Positions 51,132 through 60,465 of a stretch of DNA of 64,000 bases are shown here, one piece after another. The notes under the pieces were generated by a model that did no database searches, was not told where the DNA came from, and saw nothing but the letters and a program-made list of their open reading frames with translations. The position numbers and the translations under genes are program-made. Source of the stretch: Roseovarius confluentis (lineage in GTDB: Bacteria; Pseudomonadota; Alphaproteobacteria; Rhodobacterales; Rhodobacteraceae); NCBI RefSeq assembly GCF_002917925.1, contig NZ_PPFE01000011.1:1-64000 (forward strand), read 5' to 3'. Position 1 is the stretch's first letter. Each line of letters opens with the position of its first letter.

Positions 51132-52025
51132 TTAGCCTAGAAGAGCTAGATCAGCGTGAGTTAAGGGCCGCACCAATACTTCAACTCCAAGATTGGAAAG
51201 CGCATCCGGTTGCCCTGAGAAAATGCCAGAGACCGGCACGACCTGATGAATGTCGCGAGCGACAGCAACCGGTATCAGATTCTGCGATCCTACGCTCCGA
51301 TTTGTGGGATCGAAGGCGATCCATCCGGCACCGGGCAGATATATCTCTACCCATGCATGTGTCGATCCGGAACCTGCCGAGCCGATGAGTCCTTCATCCG
51401 GATTGGATAGGTAGCCGGAGACGATGCGAGATCCGAGCCCGAGCATGCGCGTGGCTTCTGCAAGCAGGACCGCGAAATCCCGGCATGAACCCGTTCGCCT
51501 GTCAAGGGTCTCGACCGGCGACTGAGTCCCTTCCGTCTCACGAGCCGCATATAAGATCTGCGCGAATACTCCATTGCAGATGTCCTTCAGCAAAGAAAGC
51601 GTGTCTGTTGGACGCGCCATCACAAAACCCTCCACCCACCGGCTAAGTCGACCGTCCTGGTCAGTGTATTGCGAGGCCGTCAGCGAACCCAAATCGGTCC
51701 ATTCATCAGATGAATAAAGGAACGGATACTGTATAGCGGACGCAGAAATAGCAAATACCGGCCATGCCGGCGCTGTCAGTTTCAAAACCACGCGGCTCTC
51801 GATCACGAGGTGATCTGTGGGCGCATCAAAGAGGGCGGTCGCTACGGCGTTACCGCGCACGTCATGTGCCCACGTGACGGCTGCCTCCGGGGTAATTGAC
51901 AGCTTGTGCGATAAGAGCCTCAATTCCTGCTTTTCACGGGGACGCAGCATTAACCTGTGCGCGCCGAGAGAGACCTTTTGAAGGTATCGGTAGGTCGTGG
52001 TGTGAACAACGTCGAGGCAGGTCAT
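51132..52025 (-). CDS. Transglutaminase-like cysteine protease family protein
   Basis: 297 residues from [19 protein letters not shown]; the frame extends 14 codons further. N-terminal beta-rich domain ([20 protein letters not shown]) as in bacterial transglutaminase-like proteins, then the triad Cys181 (RTGSCRDFA), His223 ([15 protein letters not shown]) and Asp239 (AFDPTN). Often acts as a protease or peptide ligase and is often paired with an alpha-E protein; no such partner is here. Confidence 0.9.
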   Translation of the reverse strand: MTCLDVVHTTTYRYLQKVSLGAHRLMLRPREKQELRLLSHKLSITPEAAVTWAHDVRGNAVATALFDAPTDHLVIESRVVLKLTAPAWPVFAISASAIQYPFLYSSDEWTDLGSLTASQYTDQDGRLSRWVEGFVMARPTDTLSLLKDICNGVFAQILYAARETEGTQSPVETLDRRTGSCRDFAVLLAEATRMLGLGSRIVSGYLSNPDEGLIGSAGSGSTHAWVEIYLPGAGWIAFDPTNRSVGSQNLIPVAVARDIHQVVPVSGIFSGQPDALSNLGVEVLVRPLTHADLALLG

Positions 52026-52323
52026 ACCTATTTCCAGTCTAGTTAGAAGAGATGCTGCGCGCACCAATGCGCATCAGCTGCTTCAGATGTGTCCGGGCTG
52101 AAAGGCAAGCAGTTTCGCCAAGTGTTCAACTCTTTGCAACGCCAGCAAATAGGTTCTGCGGAACTCTCGCTCCGGAAAAACTCACGGCGTCATTGGTATT
52201 GAAGGTCCTGCAAAACGTCGCACAAGACCTTTCTCGTCAGGCGGTCCTAAGTTGAACTTTCGACGTTGGCTTTTTTCGCCATCGACTCTGTCCAACTCCA
52301 AGGATGTTGCACGGGACCGACGG

Positions 52324-52815
52324 TCAGGCCGGTCGTGAAGGCATGCCTTCGTTTTCTGCGCACCGAATTGACTCATCGTCCCGTGCTCTTTGACCATTCG
52401 TCTTTGAAGTCGGCACATTAATGTCGGTGTCGGGCTTTTCATTCCGCGAGTAGAGATTTCGCACCTGCGCCTCTGAGAAACCGTCCGCCGCCATCACGAG
52501 GCGTATCATCGGATCAGCCAGCATATCCTCTAGGAAAAAATCGGACAACGTCCTGCCGGTCAGCTTGTCCATGGCGCGTGCGTTGTCAAGGTCAGCAAGG
52601 GAAACGGTCAGAGTCCTATCAAGACCAGGATGGGATAACCGGGAGTGAAGCTTCACCAAAACGGAGGCTTTCCAAGCTTCCGGATCTCTTTGATTGGGGG
52701 GCGAAACAAGCTCCGTTTCGACCTCGTACTCACCTGCGGGAAGCGTCTCGTCGAAGTCTGGAAGTGTAAAAGGTTGGGAAAAAACCGCGATGGTCTTGCT
52801 CGTCAGATCTTCCAT
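52324..52815 (-). CDS. Hypothetical protein
   Basis: 163 residues. FSQPFTLPDFDETLPAGEYEVETELVSPP looks like a beta-rich domain, followed by a helical part and a charged tail (KTNGQRARDDESIRC). No family recognised. Same strand as the tiny basic gene at 52892. Confidence 0.55.
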   Translation of the reverse strand: MEDLTSKTIAVFSQPFTLPDFDETLPAGEYEVETELVSPPNQRDPEAWKASVLVKLHSRLSHPGLDRTLTVSLADLDNARAMDKLTGRTLSDFFLEDMLADPMIRLVMAADGFSEAQVRNLYSRNEKPDTDINVPTSKTNGQRARDDESIRCAENEGMPSRPA

Positions 52816-52891
52816 TGGCGTGTTCCTCTTCCTCGTTGAAACAGTGGGTTCGCGCCCCCTTCAACAGTGGGGCACGAGACCTTTGCCTGTC

Positions 52892-53029
52892 TCAGGATGG
52901 CTTGGATTTCGCCGGCGCGTCCTTGCCGGTGGCCTTTGACTCGGTCTTCTTTTCAGGGTTCTTCACGGTTTCCGAAGACTTCGGCTTCAGTGCAGCCGCA
53001 GCCCTTGCTGTCAGGTCCTTGAAAGACAT
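52892..53029 (-). CDS. Tiny basic Lys-rich protein (45 residues)
   Basis: MSFKDLTARAAAALKPKSSE followed by a Lys/Ala-rich tail. AAAGGATTG precedes the ATG at a good distance. Similar in layout (short helix, basic low-complexity tail) to the gene at 57938. Function unknown. Confidence 0.6.
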   Translation of the reverse strand: MSFKDLTARAAAALKPKSSETVKNPEKKTESKATGKDAPAKSKPS

Positions 53030-53161
53030 ATCATCAATCCTTTGATTGGCCGGCGCCAATTCCTCGTCCATACCGGACCGGGATGCTTGACAACGGTCTT
53101 ACCTATATGGGCACTGCCAAGCTGATTTACGATGTAGAGCCGCAAAGAAAACCAATTTCTG

Positions 53162-53326
53162 TCAGCCGCCAACATAGCGGTGCGACTGAGCGTTCCGCTG
53201 CATCAGGCCGATGCCGTCCTGCGCAACGGCAGGGAATGCCACGAAAGCGATCACACCGGGCCCGACCGTAATCCTCGCGATCAGACTTGCAAGGGGGCGT
53301 GTTGATGGTTCTTTGCGATGCCTCAT
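53162..53326 (-). CDS. Possible small exported peptide (54 residues)
   Basis: From MRHRKEPSTRPLASLIARI: basic start, a hydrophobic segment VGPGVIAFVAFPAVA and a short tail. The signal-like shape supports it; the Shine-Dalgarno is weak. Moderate doubt. Confidence 0.35.
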   Translation of the reverse strand: MRHRKEPSTRPLASLIARITVGPGVIAFVAFPAVAQDGIGLMQRNAQSHRYVGG

Positions 53327-53504
53327 TGGTACTTTCTTTGTAGGTTGAACTCCGTTGATCGCGGCGTATCCACATCGGTCTTTCTGCTCTCCCAAAGTTA
53401 AAGCTGCCAAATCGGCTGAAATGACCGACGTGGAGCTTAACAGAAAGCAGGATGATGAAATGGATACGTTTAGTCAGAAAGATGCCTAGTTAGGAATGGT
53501 CGTT

Positions 53505-53846
53505 CTACTCCATTCCCTCAACGATCGAGTCACCACACGCATCAGCCACTTCAGAGCGATACTTTTCACTCACGTTGTTGACCCAGCCAGCCTCAATTAC
53601 GAAGTCGTCACGCTGATAGCTTGATTGTTCCTTCAACAATGCGATCTGTTCTGGCTCTTGCTCGGCCTTGACCACGCAAAGCGGAGTAAATGCCTGAACA
53701 ATGGCGAACTCCGCGCTGGAGGTCTGCATTTGGGACGCTTTGCCGCCGGTTACCCATCCGCCCCAAGAGAAACCAATCACTATTGCGACGATGGCGCCGC
53801 CGATGGCACCCCAAATTGCAGGTTTGGTACTTTCAGGAATGTTCAT
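53505..53846 (-). CDS. Membrane-anchored small protein
   Basis: 113 residues from MNIPESTKPAIWGAIGGAIVA; the upstream frame is not convincing. One N-terminal helix (about 10-30), then an exported domain with two Cys (PLCVVKAEQEPEQ and DACGDSIV) that may form a disulfide. Family not named with certainty. Confidence 0.6.
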   Translation of the reverse strand: MNIPESTKPAIWGAIGGAIVAIVIGFSWGGWVTGGKASQMQTSSAEFAIVQAFTPLCVVKAEQEPEQIALLKEQSSYQRDDFVIEAGWVNNVSEKYRSEVADACGDSIVEGME

Positions 53847-54425
53847 TGCTGATCCTTTTGCTATGGTCGCCGTCTCTGAAGACACTGCTTGCAACGACGG
53901 GAATTTACGGCGCGATGCATTTCGCCCGCACCGCGATGGGTATCATCAGGACAAAGCAAGCACACATCTGTTAATCGCGTTTCTGATGTACACGCGCGCG
54001 AGGCATTAATCTGGGATTTCCAGGTTCGCTAATGGCACAGATGACGCAGTAGCCTGCTTTTAGACCTCCTCCCGGGCATCCAGCGAGGGAACTGCAATCA
54101 CGCACTTGAAGCGAACGGCAGGCAGGTCCGTATTTGAGACATAGAACGGTAGCGCAGCGAACGGCCGGATTGGGTTTTATCCCATTTACACGATTTAAGT
54201 GTCCGGTTTTGCGAAATCGTGCTGCGCCGCCGCGGGCAATTCCGTGACACGGTAGAGTAATCAAGGTGATTTTCGCTGCGCCAGCATCAGGCGGCTCCGT
54301 CCCGCTGAGCAGCCTTTGGTGCTCGGCGCAGCTAATCGCAGGAACGCGGACGAAGCGGACCTCGGCTGTAGGTGTACCAATGTCCGCTTTGCCGAACTCT
54401 CCAGGAACAAGGCGTTTTTGAGGGG
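53847..54425. other. 579 bp without a convincing gene
   Basis: Several short frames are open on both strands but none has a start, ribosome-binding site and protein-like composition together. No clear repeat seen. Confidence 0.4.
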
Positions 54426-55487
54426 CTATTGGGCCTCGAGTATTTTGAGGTCGAGATCCATCGTTGCAGTCATCCCCGAGACTTCAAACCGGCGCGTAAC
54501 CACGCCTCCGAGAGAGGCTTTCACGACGCTGTCACACATCTGTGTGCCGAAACCTTCTTTCTGCGTGGCATGTGGGTCGAGACAGCATTGCTCCCGCCAG
54601 TCAATTCGAAACCTTTCGCCTTTTCGGCGTGCCGCGACCAGAAGACCGCCACCACCCTGGGAAAGAGCGCCATATTTCGCTGCATTGGTGCAGAGCTCAT
54701 AGAAGACGAGCGCAATCGGCGTAACCGCATCTGGAGCGATATGCATATCTTCGACATCGAGCTCGTAGAGATGATCGCCGGCGAACGGTTCGACGACTGA
54801 GATGATGAGATTACGCAATGAGGTGCTGCCAGCGGGTTTTCCACTCGGATCAGTGACGGCCAGCCTGTGAGCATCTGAGAGCGCGCTCAAGCGCTCCCGC
54901 ATCAAGCTTGCAAGTTCACTGGCTGTCTCCACCTGTCGAGCATTGACTGAAATGAGGCTTCCGGCAACCGCAAAGCAGTTGCCGACCCGATGGCGCATCT
55001 CCGTAAGGAGAAGGTTCTGCCGTTCGGCCGCGTCAACCATATGAGTAATATCGCGGGCGATCTTCGAGGCACCAATGATCTCACCGTTCGAGTTTTTTAC
55101 CGGCGAAATGGTCAAAGAGATGGGTACGAGTTTCCCGTCCTTGCGCCGACGGAGCGTTTCGAAGTGTTTGATGCGCTCACCGCGGCGAAGCCGCGAGATG
55201 ATGTCAACTTCCTCGTGCTGCCGGTCCTCGGGTATGAGCATTAGGATCGGTTGCCCGACGGCCTCTGACGCGGCGTAGCCAAACAGGCGCTCGGCGCCAG
55301 GATTCCACGTTTGTATGATACCATCGAGGTTCTTGGTGATGATCGCATCGTCGGAACTCTCGACAATTGCAGCAAGATAGTCGTTCAGATTGCTCGAGAG
55401 GTCGGCCTGTGAAGGTCCATCGGTATCAGAAGCGTGCACGTTCACGTGGAATGTCCTCCAAAAAATTCGACGTATACTAAGCCACAT
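54426..55487 (-). CDS. PAS-domain HWE-type sensor histidine kinase
   Basis: 353 residues, soluble. A PAS domain (about 35-150; IITKNLDGIIQTWNPGAERLFGY) is followed by the HWE/HisKA_2 dimerisation helix with the phosphorylated His166 in LTEMRHRVGNCF and an ATPase domain with YELCTNAAKYGAL. The start is uncertain; a GTG 14 codons in is possible. Senses a small ligand or redox state. A response regulator lies at 56722 on the other strand. Confidence 0.9.
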   Translation of the reverse strand: MWLSIRRIFWRTFHVNVHASDTDGPSQADLSSNLNDYLAAIVESSDDAIITKNLDGIIQTWNPGAERLFGYAASEAVGQPILMLIPEDRQHEEVDIISRLRRGERIKHFETLRRRKDGKLVPISLTISPVKNSNGEIIGASKIARDITHMVDAAERQNLLLTEMRHRVGNCFAVAGSLISVNARQVETASELASLMRERLSALSDAHRLAVTDPSGKPAGSTSLRNLIISVVEPFAGDHLYELDVEDMHIAPDAVTPIALVFYELCTNAAKYGALSQGGGGLLVAARRKGERFRIDWREQCCLDPHATQKEGFGTQMCDSVVKASLGGVVTRRFEVSGMTATMDLDLKILEAQ

Positions 55488-55530
55488 CGAGCCGCGGCGC
55501 TATGGAATTCGTAGGCTGGATCACCCGACA

Positions 55531-55767
55531 TCAGCCAGTCGCCGCAGAGAAACCGAACGGTCGCTTCGGGCCGATACCGTTGAAAGACTCTTTGCTGCGT
55601 CTGCAAATTTCGGGAATGTGGGAAACTATTTGCCAACGAGCTGATTGCCTCTCTTGATGATGCTGGAATTTGAGTAATTCGGAAATTTGTTCTGCCAAAT
55701 TTGGCGCCGACGCGCTGTATGAGAGTTTTTCAACACAATCGGCCGGTAGCGAACTCATACCAGACAT
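55531..55767 (-). CDS. Possible small protein, low certainty
   Basis: Up to 78 residues from MSGMSSLPADCVEKLSYSAS, with a helical middle (EQISELLKFQHHQERQSARW). Lies between the ParB-like and kinase genes, same strand. Family unknown; it may be non-coding. Confidence 0.3.
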   Translation of the reverse strand: MSGMSSLPADCVEKLSYSASAPNLAEQISELLKFQHHQERQSARWQIVSHIPEICRRSKESFNGIGPKRPFGFSAATG

Positions 55768-55840
55768 AAGGCGAGCGTCAGCTGTGCGGGACAAAGCTGT
55801 CCAATGCGACGATATGATCAAAGGCAAGTAAGGCTCTGGG

Positions 55841-56104
55841 CTAATGTAAGCGCGCCCGTACCAGGTAGCCATCCACATGATCTTCCCCGAGTGCTCGAAG
55901 CGCCTCTAGCCTGTGGAGGCCTTCGAGCAAAACGTACCGCCCTTTACCGGCTCGCAGACGGATGGGCGTTGTTTGACCCATTTCAATTATGCTTTCAGCA
56001 ATCTGTTGGACTTTCTCTTGATCCAGCGTCTTTAGGCGCTTCGCGGGTATGTAAATCTCAGCGATGGGGAAAGCCTTTTTGACAAGCATTTGAATTTTTA
56101 ACAC
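55841..56104 (-). CDS. Small ParB-N domain protein
   Basis: 87 residues, nearly the whole of a ParB/Srx domain: IPAKRLKTLDQEKVQQIAESIIEMGQTTPIRLR and GRYVLLEGLHRLEALRALGED. No HTH. Stand-alone ParB-N proteins may act as nucleotide-dependent DNA switches; role unknown here. Confidence 0.75.
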   Translation of the reverse strand: MLKIQMLVKKAFPIAEIYIPAKRLKTLDQEKVQQIAESIIEMGQTTPIRLRAGKGRYVLLEGLHRLEALRALGEDHVDGYLVRARLH

Positions 56105-56369
56105 AGACGCAGCAACTTAGACAGTGAATTTGCTAAAAGTTCGGCATCCCTTTAAACTAAGGTTCTCGTAAATTTGACGGGACAGTTCCGAAGAGCTGGT
56201 TTGTCCCCCATATCACCCAACCGTCCAAAGTCTTCTAGATATTCGCCACTGCAAGTTCTCGGAGGGGCACATCAGCGGCGACAGAAAGCAGCAGCACACT
56301 GGCACGTTGGGTAAAAATGTCCCGCGCTGATTGTACGCCACGCCACTCTTGCGAATTCAGGAGGTCGCA

Positions 56370-56522
56370 TCATTCCCCGTTAACTCGTATGGCATTTTCG
56401 ATTTGCAGATCCGTCTGGCGGCCGTAACTCGTGAAGCAATCTCTCGCCTCATCACTGAGGCCATATTTTTAAGCATAGGCCGCAAGTATTCGTTCTGTTT
56501 GTTTCAGTCGGTCTTTGGTCAT
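56370..56522 (-). pseudogene. Small gene with an in-frame stop
   Basis: A 51-codon frame reading MTKDRLKQTERILAAYA, then TAA (56471-56469), then KYGLSDEARDCFTSYGRQ and on to a normal stop. Composition is protein-like on both sides of the TAA, so one point mutation probably killed a short helical gene; a stop in the reference itself or a sequencing error is the alternative. Confidence 0.4.
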
Positions 56523-56721
56523 CTGTAGCGCTCCTGTGCGAGGAGAGTCGCGTCGAAAGGTTAATAAACATTTAGCCCTGCCAGATTATCCGCCCCACAC
56601 TAATTAATCCCGAATATTTCTCGATTTGCGATTGTCTGGAACCATTAATGGTACATGAAAGTTAACAGACGCGTCTCGGATGGCCCCACATTCATGCGCC
56701 GGTTGCCGAGGAGCGCACACC

Positions 56722-57090
56722 ATGAAATTCCCAAGGCTTAATATACTTCTTGTTGAAGATGAGGCTTTGATCCGCATGGATATGGCCCTCATACTCACGG
56801 ATTGGGGCCATAGCGTTTCAGAAGCGTGCAACGCCAGTAGTGCGCTCAGTGTGCTCTTGCAGTTGACCAAAATTGACCTGCTCGTGACAGACATCAATAT
56901 GCCTGGCGCAATGAATGGTCTTGCGCTTGCGTTTGACGTTCGAGGCCAATTGCCAGAGTGCCATATTCTTGTTCTGTCGGGAAATCTGCCACCGAACGCA
57001 GAAGAAATGCCTTGCCGAAGTCGCTTTCTAAGCAAGCCCGTGAACACCGACGACTTGTCATGCATTATGGAAGCATTTTTGACGGCTTGA
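56722..57090 (+). CDS. Single-domain response regulator (CheY-like)
   Basis: 122 residues from MKFPRLNILLVEDEALIR. Acidic pair at 12-13, phosphoacceptor Asp57 in LLVTDINMPG and Lys105 in RFLSKPVNTD. No output domain, so it acts through protein contacts. It may pair with the HWE kinase at 54426, though they are on opposite strands and 1.2 kb apart. Confidence 0.92.
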   Translation: MKFPRLNILLVEDEALIRMDMALILTDWGHSVSEACNASSALSVLLQLTKIDLLVTDINMPGAMNGLALAFDVRGQLPECHILVLSGNLPPNAEEMPCRSRFLSKPVNTDDLSCIMEAFLTA

Positions 57091-57278
57091 TGCAATTTGC
57101 AGGCCGGGATCAAGTATTGGAGGTTGTATTTTGATCAGAGAGACCATAGGTGTTTTTAGCTTATGTTGTTCCCTTCGAACCGCTGCCTCCGTTTATCCGG
57201 CTCTCAGTTGATCGATTCAGTCTGACTTTGCCGGGCTGCCGCATCCTGTGGGCAGCACCTAAACAGGAGTACACGGAT

Positions 57279-57485
57279 ATGGCCAATGGCACCGTGAAAT
57301 GGTTCAACTCAACCAAGGGCTTTGGATTTATTCAGCCGGATAGCGGCGGCAAGGATGTGTTCGTTCACATCTCCGAGCTTGAACGTGCTGGCATCAGCAG
57401 CCTGGACGACGGCCAGAAAGTCAAGTTCGAGACCGAGACCGGCCGCGACGGGCGCGAGTCCGCCAACGCATTAGAACTCGCGTGA
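57279..57485 (+). CDS. Cold-shock domain protein
   Basis: 68 residues from [20 protein letters not shown], with the RNA-binding motifs KGFGFI and DVFVHIS. The AGGAG site lies upstream of the ATG. A long untranslated leader (at least 100 bp) precedes it, as in CspA genes. Its stop overlaps the next GTG start. Confidence 0.95.
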   Translation: MANGTVKWFNSTKGFGFIQPDSGGKDVFVHISELERAGISSLDDGQKVKFETETGRDGRESANALELA

Positions 57486-57718
57486 GCTTTTCCCTCGAGG
57501 ACGTCTTCAAAGCCGTTCCACCGCAGACTGGCAATGGTGGCCGGCACCTTACGCCTTCGAGCGTATTCAAGGACGTCCCCGCCGCGCCAGCCACTCGGCT
57601 GGACAAAACGACAGCGGCAGCCAAGTTGATCATCGAGGCCGAAGCCAGCGAGCGTTCGCGCAAGACTGCGAAGCTTAGGATGGCACGAGAGTCACGCGAC
57701 ATTGGAAGCCAGGAATAA
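57482..57718 (+). CDS. Small protein coupled to the cold-shock gene
   Basis: 78 residues from GTG 57482, one codon before the cold-shock stop. [20 protein letters not shown], then a helical Lys/Arg/Glu-rich part ([27 protein letters not shown]). Function unknown; the overlap argues for translation. Confidence 0.55.
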   Translation: MSFSLEDVFKAVPPQTGNGGRHLTPSSVFKDVPAAPATRLDKTTAAAKLIIEAEASERSRKTAKLRMARESRDIGSQE

Positions 57719-57937
57719 CGGGAAACCTGAGTTCCAACTTCCTTCAATCGTGCGTCCAACGCTTCCGACACAAAATCACTATTGTCGGGAGCGGTTAGTG
57801 AAGCGCAGCCGGGGCAAGCACCTCATAAGACGTGGGCGTCGGCTGCGGACATACATTCAGACGTGTCTACTCCTTGGCGATGCTGGCCGGGCAATGCTCA
57901 AAAAGTGCCGCCGTCATTCTTTATGGAAGAAATCAAA

Positions 57938-58099
57938 ATGGGCTACTCGACACCGAAGAAACAACTGGATCTGAAAGAGTTTTTGAGTGAACCGGCAAAA
58001 AAGCAGCCTTACCGGAAGTTCGGTAAGCGCAGTGCGCCAGTGAAGCCGAAGACAAGCGCCCCAAGTACGCCTGCTATCGATCAAGGGGCCAAAGGCTGA
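57938..58099 (+). CDS. Tiny basic Lys-rich protein (53 residues)
   Basis: From MGYSTPKKQLDLKEFLSEPA; GGAAG lies 8 bases upstream. Short helix, then a basic tail (KKQPYRKFGKRSAPVKPK). Layout like the gene at 52892. Function unknown. Confidence 0.55.
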   Translation: MGYSTPKKQLDLKEFLSEPAKKQPYRKFGKRSAPVKPKTSAPSTPAIDQGAKG

Positions 58100-58250
58100 C
58101 CATCGAGCTTGCGCAGATTGATATCGTTCCTCTCGGAGGCCCGAGATTGTCCTTTCGAATAGATGCACAGAGCAAGGTATTCCGAAGCTATTGGTTACCG
58201 TTTGAGCGAGTTGGATGTCTGCTTTCAATTCTGGCCAAACAGGCCAAAGC

Positions 58251-58436
58251 ATGACCCGGAAAAAGGCGTCCGCTGATTTCGAAAGAAAACAGCCAGATCC
58301 ACTCAATGACCGATTGGGCAGTAGCCTCCGGAAAGGCAGGAACAAAAACAGATTGTTGAATCTCAAACGAAGCTTCTTGGTCGCTCTGTCGCTCACAGTG
58401 CTTTGTGTCTTGGTCATCGCCGTTTTCGGTACATGA
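58251..58436 (+). CDS. Small membrane protein
   Basis: 61 residues from MTRKKASADFERKQPDPLND; a basic first half and one C-terminal helix (FLVALSLTVLCVLVIAVFG). Lies 25 bp before the next gene. Function unknown. Confidence 0.5.
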   Translation: MTRKKASADFERKQPDPLNDRLGSSLRKGRNKNRLLNLKRSFLVALSLTVLCVLVIAVFGT

Positions 58437-58461
58437 GCCGCACTGGAAAAAGGAAAGAAAA

Positions 58462-59103
58462 GTGTCAAAGAAAAAGTCTGGAAAGCAAAGAGGCAGCAAA
58501 GAATCCGTCCGTAGCGCTACTGACGTTGGTACGATCATAGAGGATGAGTTTGGACACTACCGAATCCGCGCCGGTCGTCTGAACGGCGACTTCATTGCGC
58601 GCGCATTTCCAAAGTCGAGTTCCAATAGCCAGGGGTTGATAGCCGAAGCAAGCGGTACTTCGGAAGCCGATGCTGTCGAGGCTTTGAAAGAAGTCCTGAC
58701 ATCTCGCTCCAAGAAACACACTGAAGAGCGAAGATGGGAGGAAAGGTCCGCAACCGCTGTTCCCAGCAAGGAAGAATTCATTGAGGCGCTCCGGCAAACA
58801 AGCCTGACAGAGCCGCAGGTGGCCATGCTCAAAGCCCACGCAATCGCGGGCGAACGCGGCATGTCATTGGCTGCTCTCGGGAGAGCTGCCGGGTACAAAT
58901 CGCAAGATACGGTGCTAAGGACCTTTAAGAGAGCAGGTTCTCTGGTTTCAGACTTTCTGGGCGTGGAGATACAGTCCGACAGGGCCAATGACCGGCAAGA
59001 TGCGCGCCAAGTACTGGGTTACTGTGTTGAGACAGACACGGACACTGCCGCCTTATGGGTGATGCATAGTGAACTGCGCGACGCGATCCGGGAAGCGCTC
59101 TAG
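58462..59103 (+). CDS. Hypothetical protein
   Basis: 213 residues from GTG 58462 (AAAGGA upstream). Central part RIRAGRLNGDFIARAFPKSSS, then LTEPQVAMLKAHAIAGERGMSLAALGRAAGYKSQDTVLRTF, an HTH-like helical pair. A role in DNA binding is a guess. Confidence 0.55.
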   Translation: MSKKKSGKQRGSKESVRSATDVGTIIEDEFGHYRIRAGRLNGDFIARAFPKSSSNSQGLIAEASGTSEADAVEALKEVLTSRSKKHTEERRWEERSATAVPSKEEFIEALRQTSLTEPQVAMLKAHAIAGERGMSLAALGRAAGYKSQDTVLRTFKRAGSLVSDFLGVEIQSDRANDRQDARQVLGYCVETDTDTAALWVMHSELRDAIREAL

Positions 59104-60465
59104 AGAATCCGAGTGGTTCCGAAAATTTTTGGCTTCTATCCCCATTACTCCTCAATTCGATATCGCTTTGCGTTGAAATCGGTGACAGAAATGTAGAGCG
59201 AGCATTTTCAACAAATCTGTTACCGGCTTCCATAAAATCCGTGCCGATGCACGAAGACCTACCACAACCAAGAGAGCAATCCTGGCTCGGACAACCGGGA
59301 CGACCCGGCCAGGCCATGGCAACTTCCGCAAAATCTGGCTGGCCGCAACGTACACCGCGCCGTCGAGGGCGCCGATTTCTCGCTCAACCCGATGATCTCG
59401 CTGTGCTGGTTCGCAAGCGACCGCGCCGCGCACGCTCTGATCGCGCTCGGCCTGCAAAGGCCCTTCCAGCTGAGCCAGTGCAGATTCCCAAAAACCGAGA
59501 CATTGATGCCGACATGAAGCTGCCGGCGACCGCTCAAGGGGAGCTGTGAAAGCACGCAGGGGCTGGTAGACGGACGTTCAACCGGCTTCGGAGCGTTCAG
59601 ATGTAGCAAGATGCGAGTTGGCACATGCGCTTGCGGGCTACCTTGCAGATCGAAACAGTCAGATACCGGTGGATTGATCCTGCCTTGCTCAGTGTTCGGG
59701 CACGCTCGGTTCCGATCTGTGCAGCCCAGAAGAAGACGCGGAGTCGGGATTGGGGTGCCTTTCGGGAATGGGTAGCGACCAACAGATGCCCGCCCAACCT
59801 GGCCTCGAAGCAGACGTTCATGCGGCCCGCAGCGAACTTCTGCTTCCCGCCCATCTCGGCGAAAGCTTGGACAAGGAATCCCTGTAATCGGCAGCGGCGT
59901 CGCCCGCACATCACCCTTGGGCTAAGCCTTGCGGCCTACCCTGCTCGGCTTCGCGTGTCGCAGGGGAGAACGGCCCTTCGGTCCGTCGCGCATTCGGCCA
60001 TGCGGCCTCACCGCGGCGCTGCGCCTGGCATCCCGGTTTGCCCGCCTCGCGAGCACGTCCCTCCCCGGCCGCTCCGCCGGATTGCGCTCTGGTCTGTTTT
60101 GCGGGGCAAAACGATCCCGCCGCTTCATCCGTCTTCCGCGTCCGGTCGGGCCGTTTGCCTGCTCGGGTCGGGCAATCCTACCGTCAAAACACACACACAC
60201 ATGAGCATGGAAGCATATCCTCCGGATGGCTCCCAAATCAGCCCGCGTCAAGGATCGCAAAACTTTTCGGCGAGGGCGGGCCTGTGGCGCCGGGCGGTCC
60301 CGAGCGTGAGCGCGCGCGTGTGTCGGGAGTTGCACGCGGAAAACTTTTGCGCCCGGCAAGCCGGCGGCTGCGCCGTCCCTGACCCGGGCAGATTCGGAAA
60401 CCAGGCATTCGGCCATGCCCCCACACTCACGTGGTGGCTCCACAACCGAACACTGGAGACCAGAC
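59104..60465. other. 1.36-kb stretch without an intact gene
   Basis: Many short frames are open because the DNA is GC-rich, but none is convincing. A stretch around 59345-59520 reads NVHRAVEGADFSLNPMISL in one frame without a good start; on the minus strand near 59880-59800 FLVQAFAEMGGKQKFAAGRM resembles the start of a plasmid hypothetical, in a broken frame. An (AC)6 run occurs at 60186-60200. Probably eroded genes and the long leader of the DUF2493 gene. Confidence 0.45.

Noticed and set aside
53971..54264. 97-codon minus-strand frame with several Cys
   Set aside because: Poor start context and composition unlike the small genes around it; neighbouring frames are equally open.
60186..60200. 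(AC)6 repeat
   Set aside because: A simple short run before the DUF2493 gene; no sign that it is functional.
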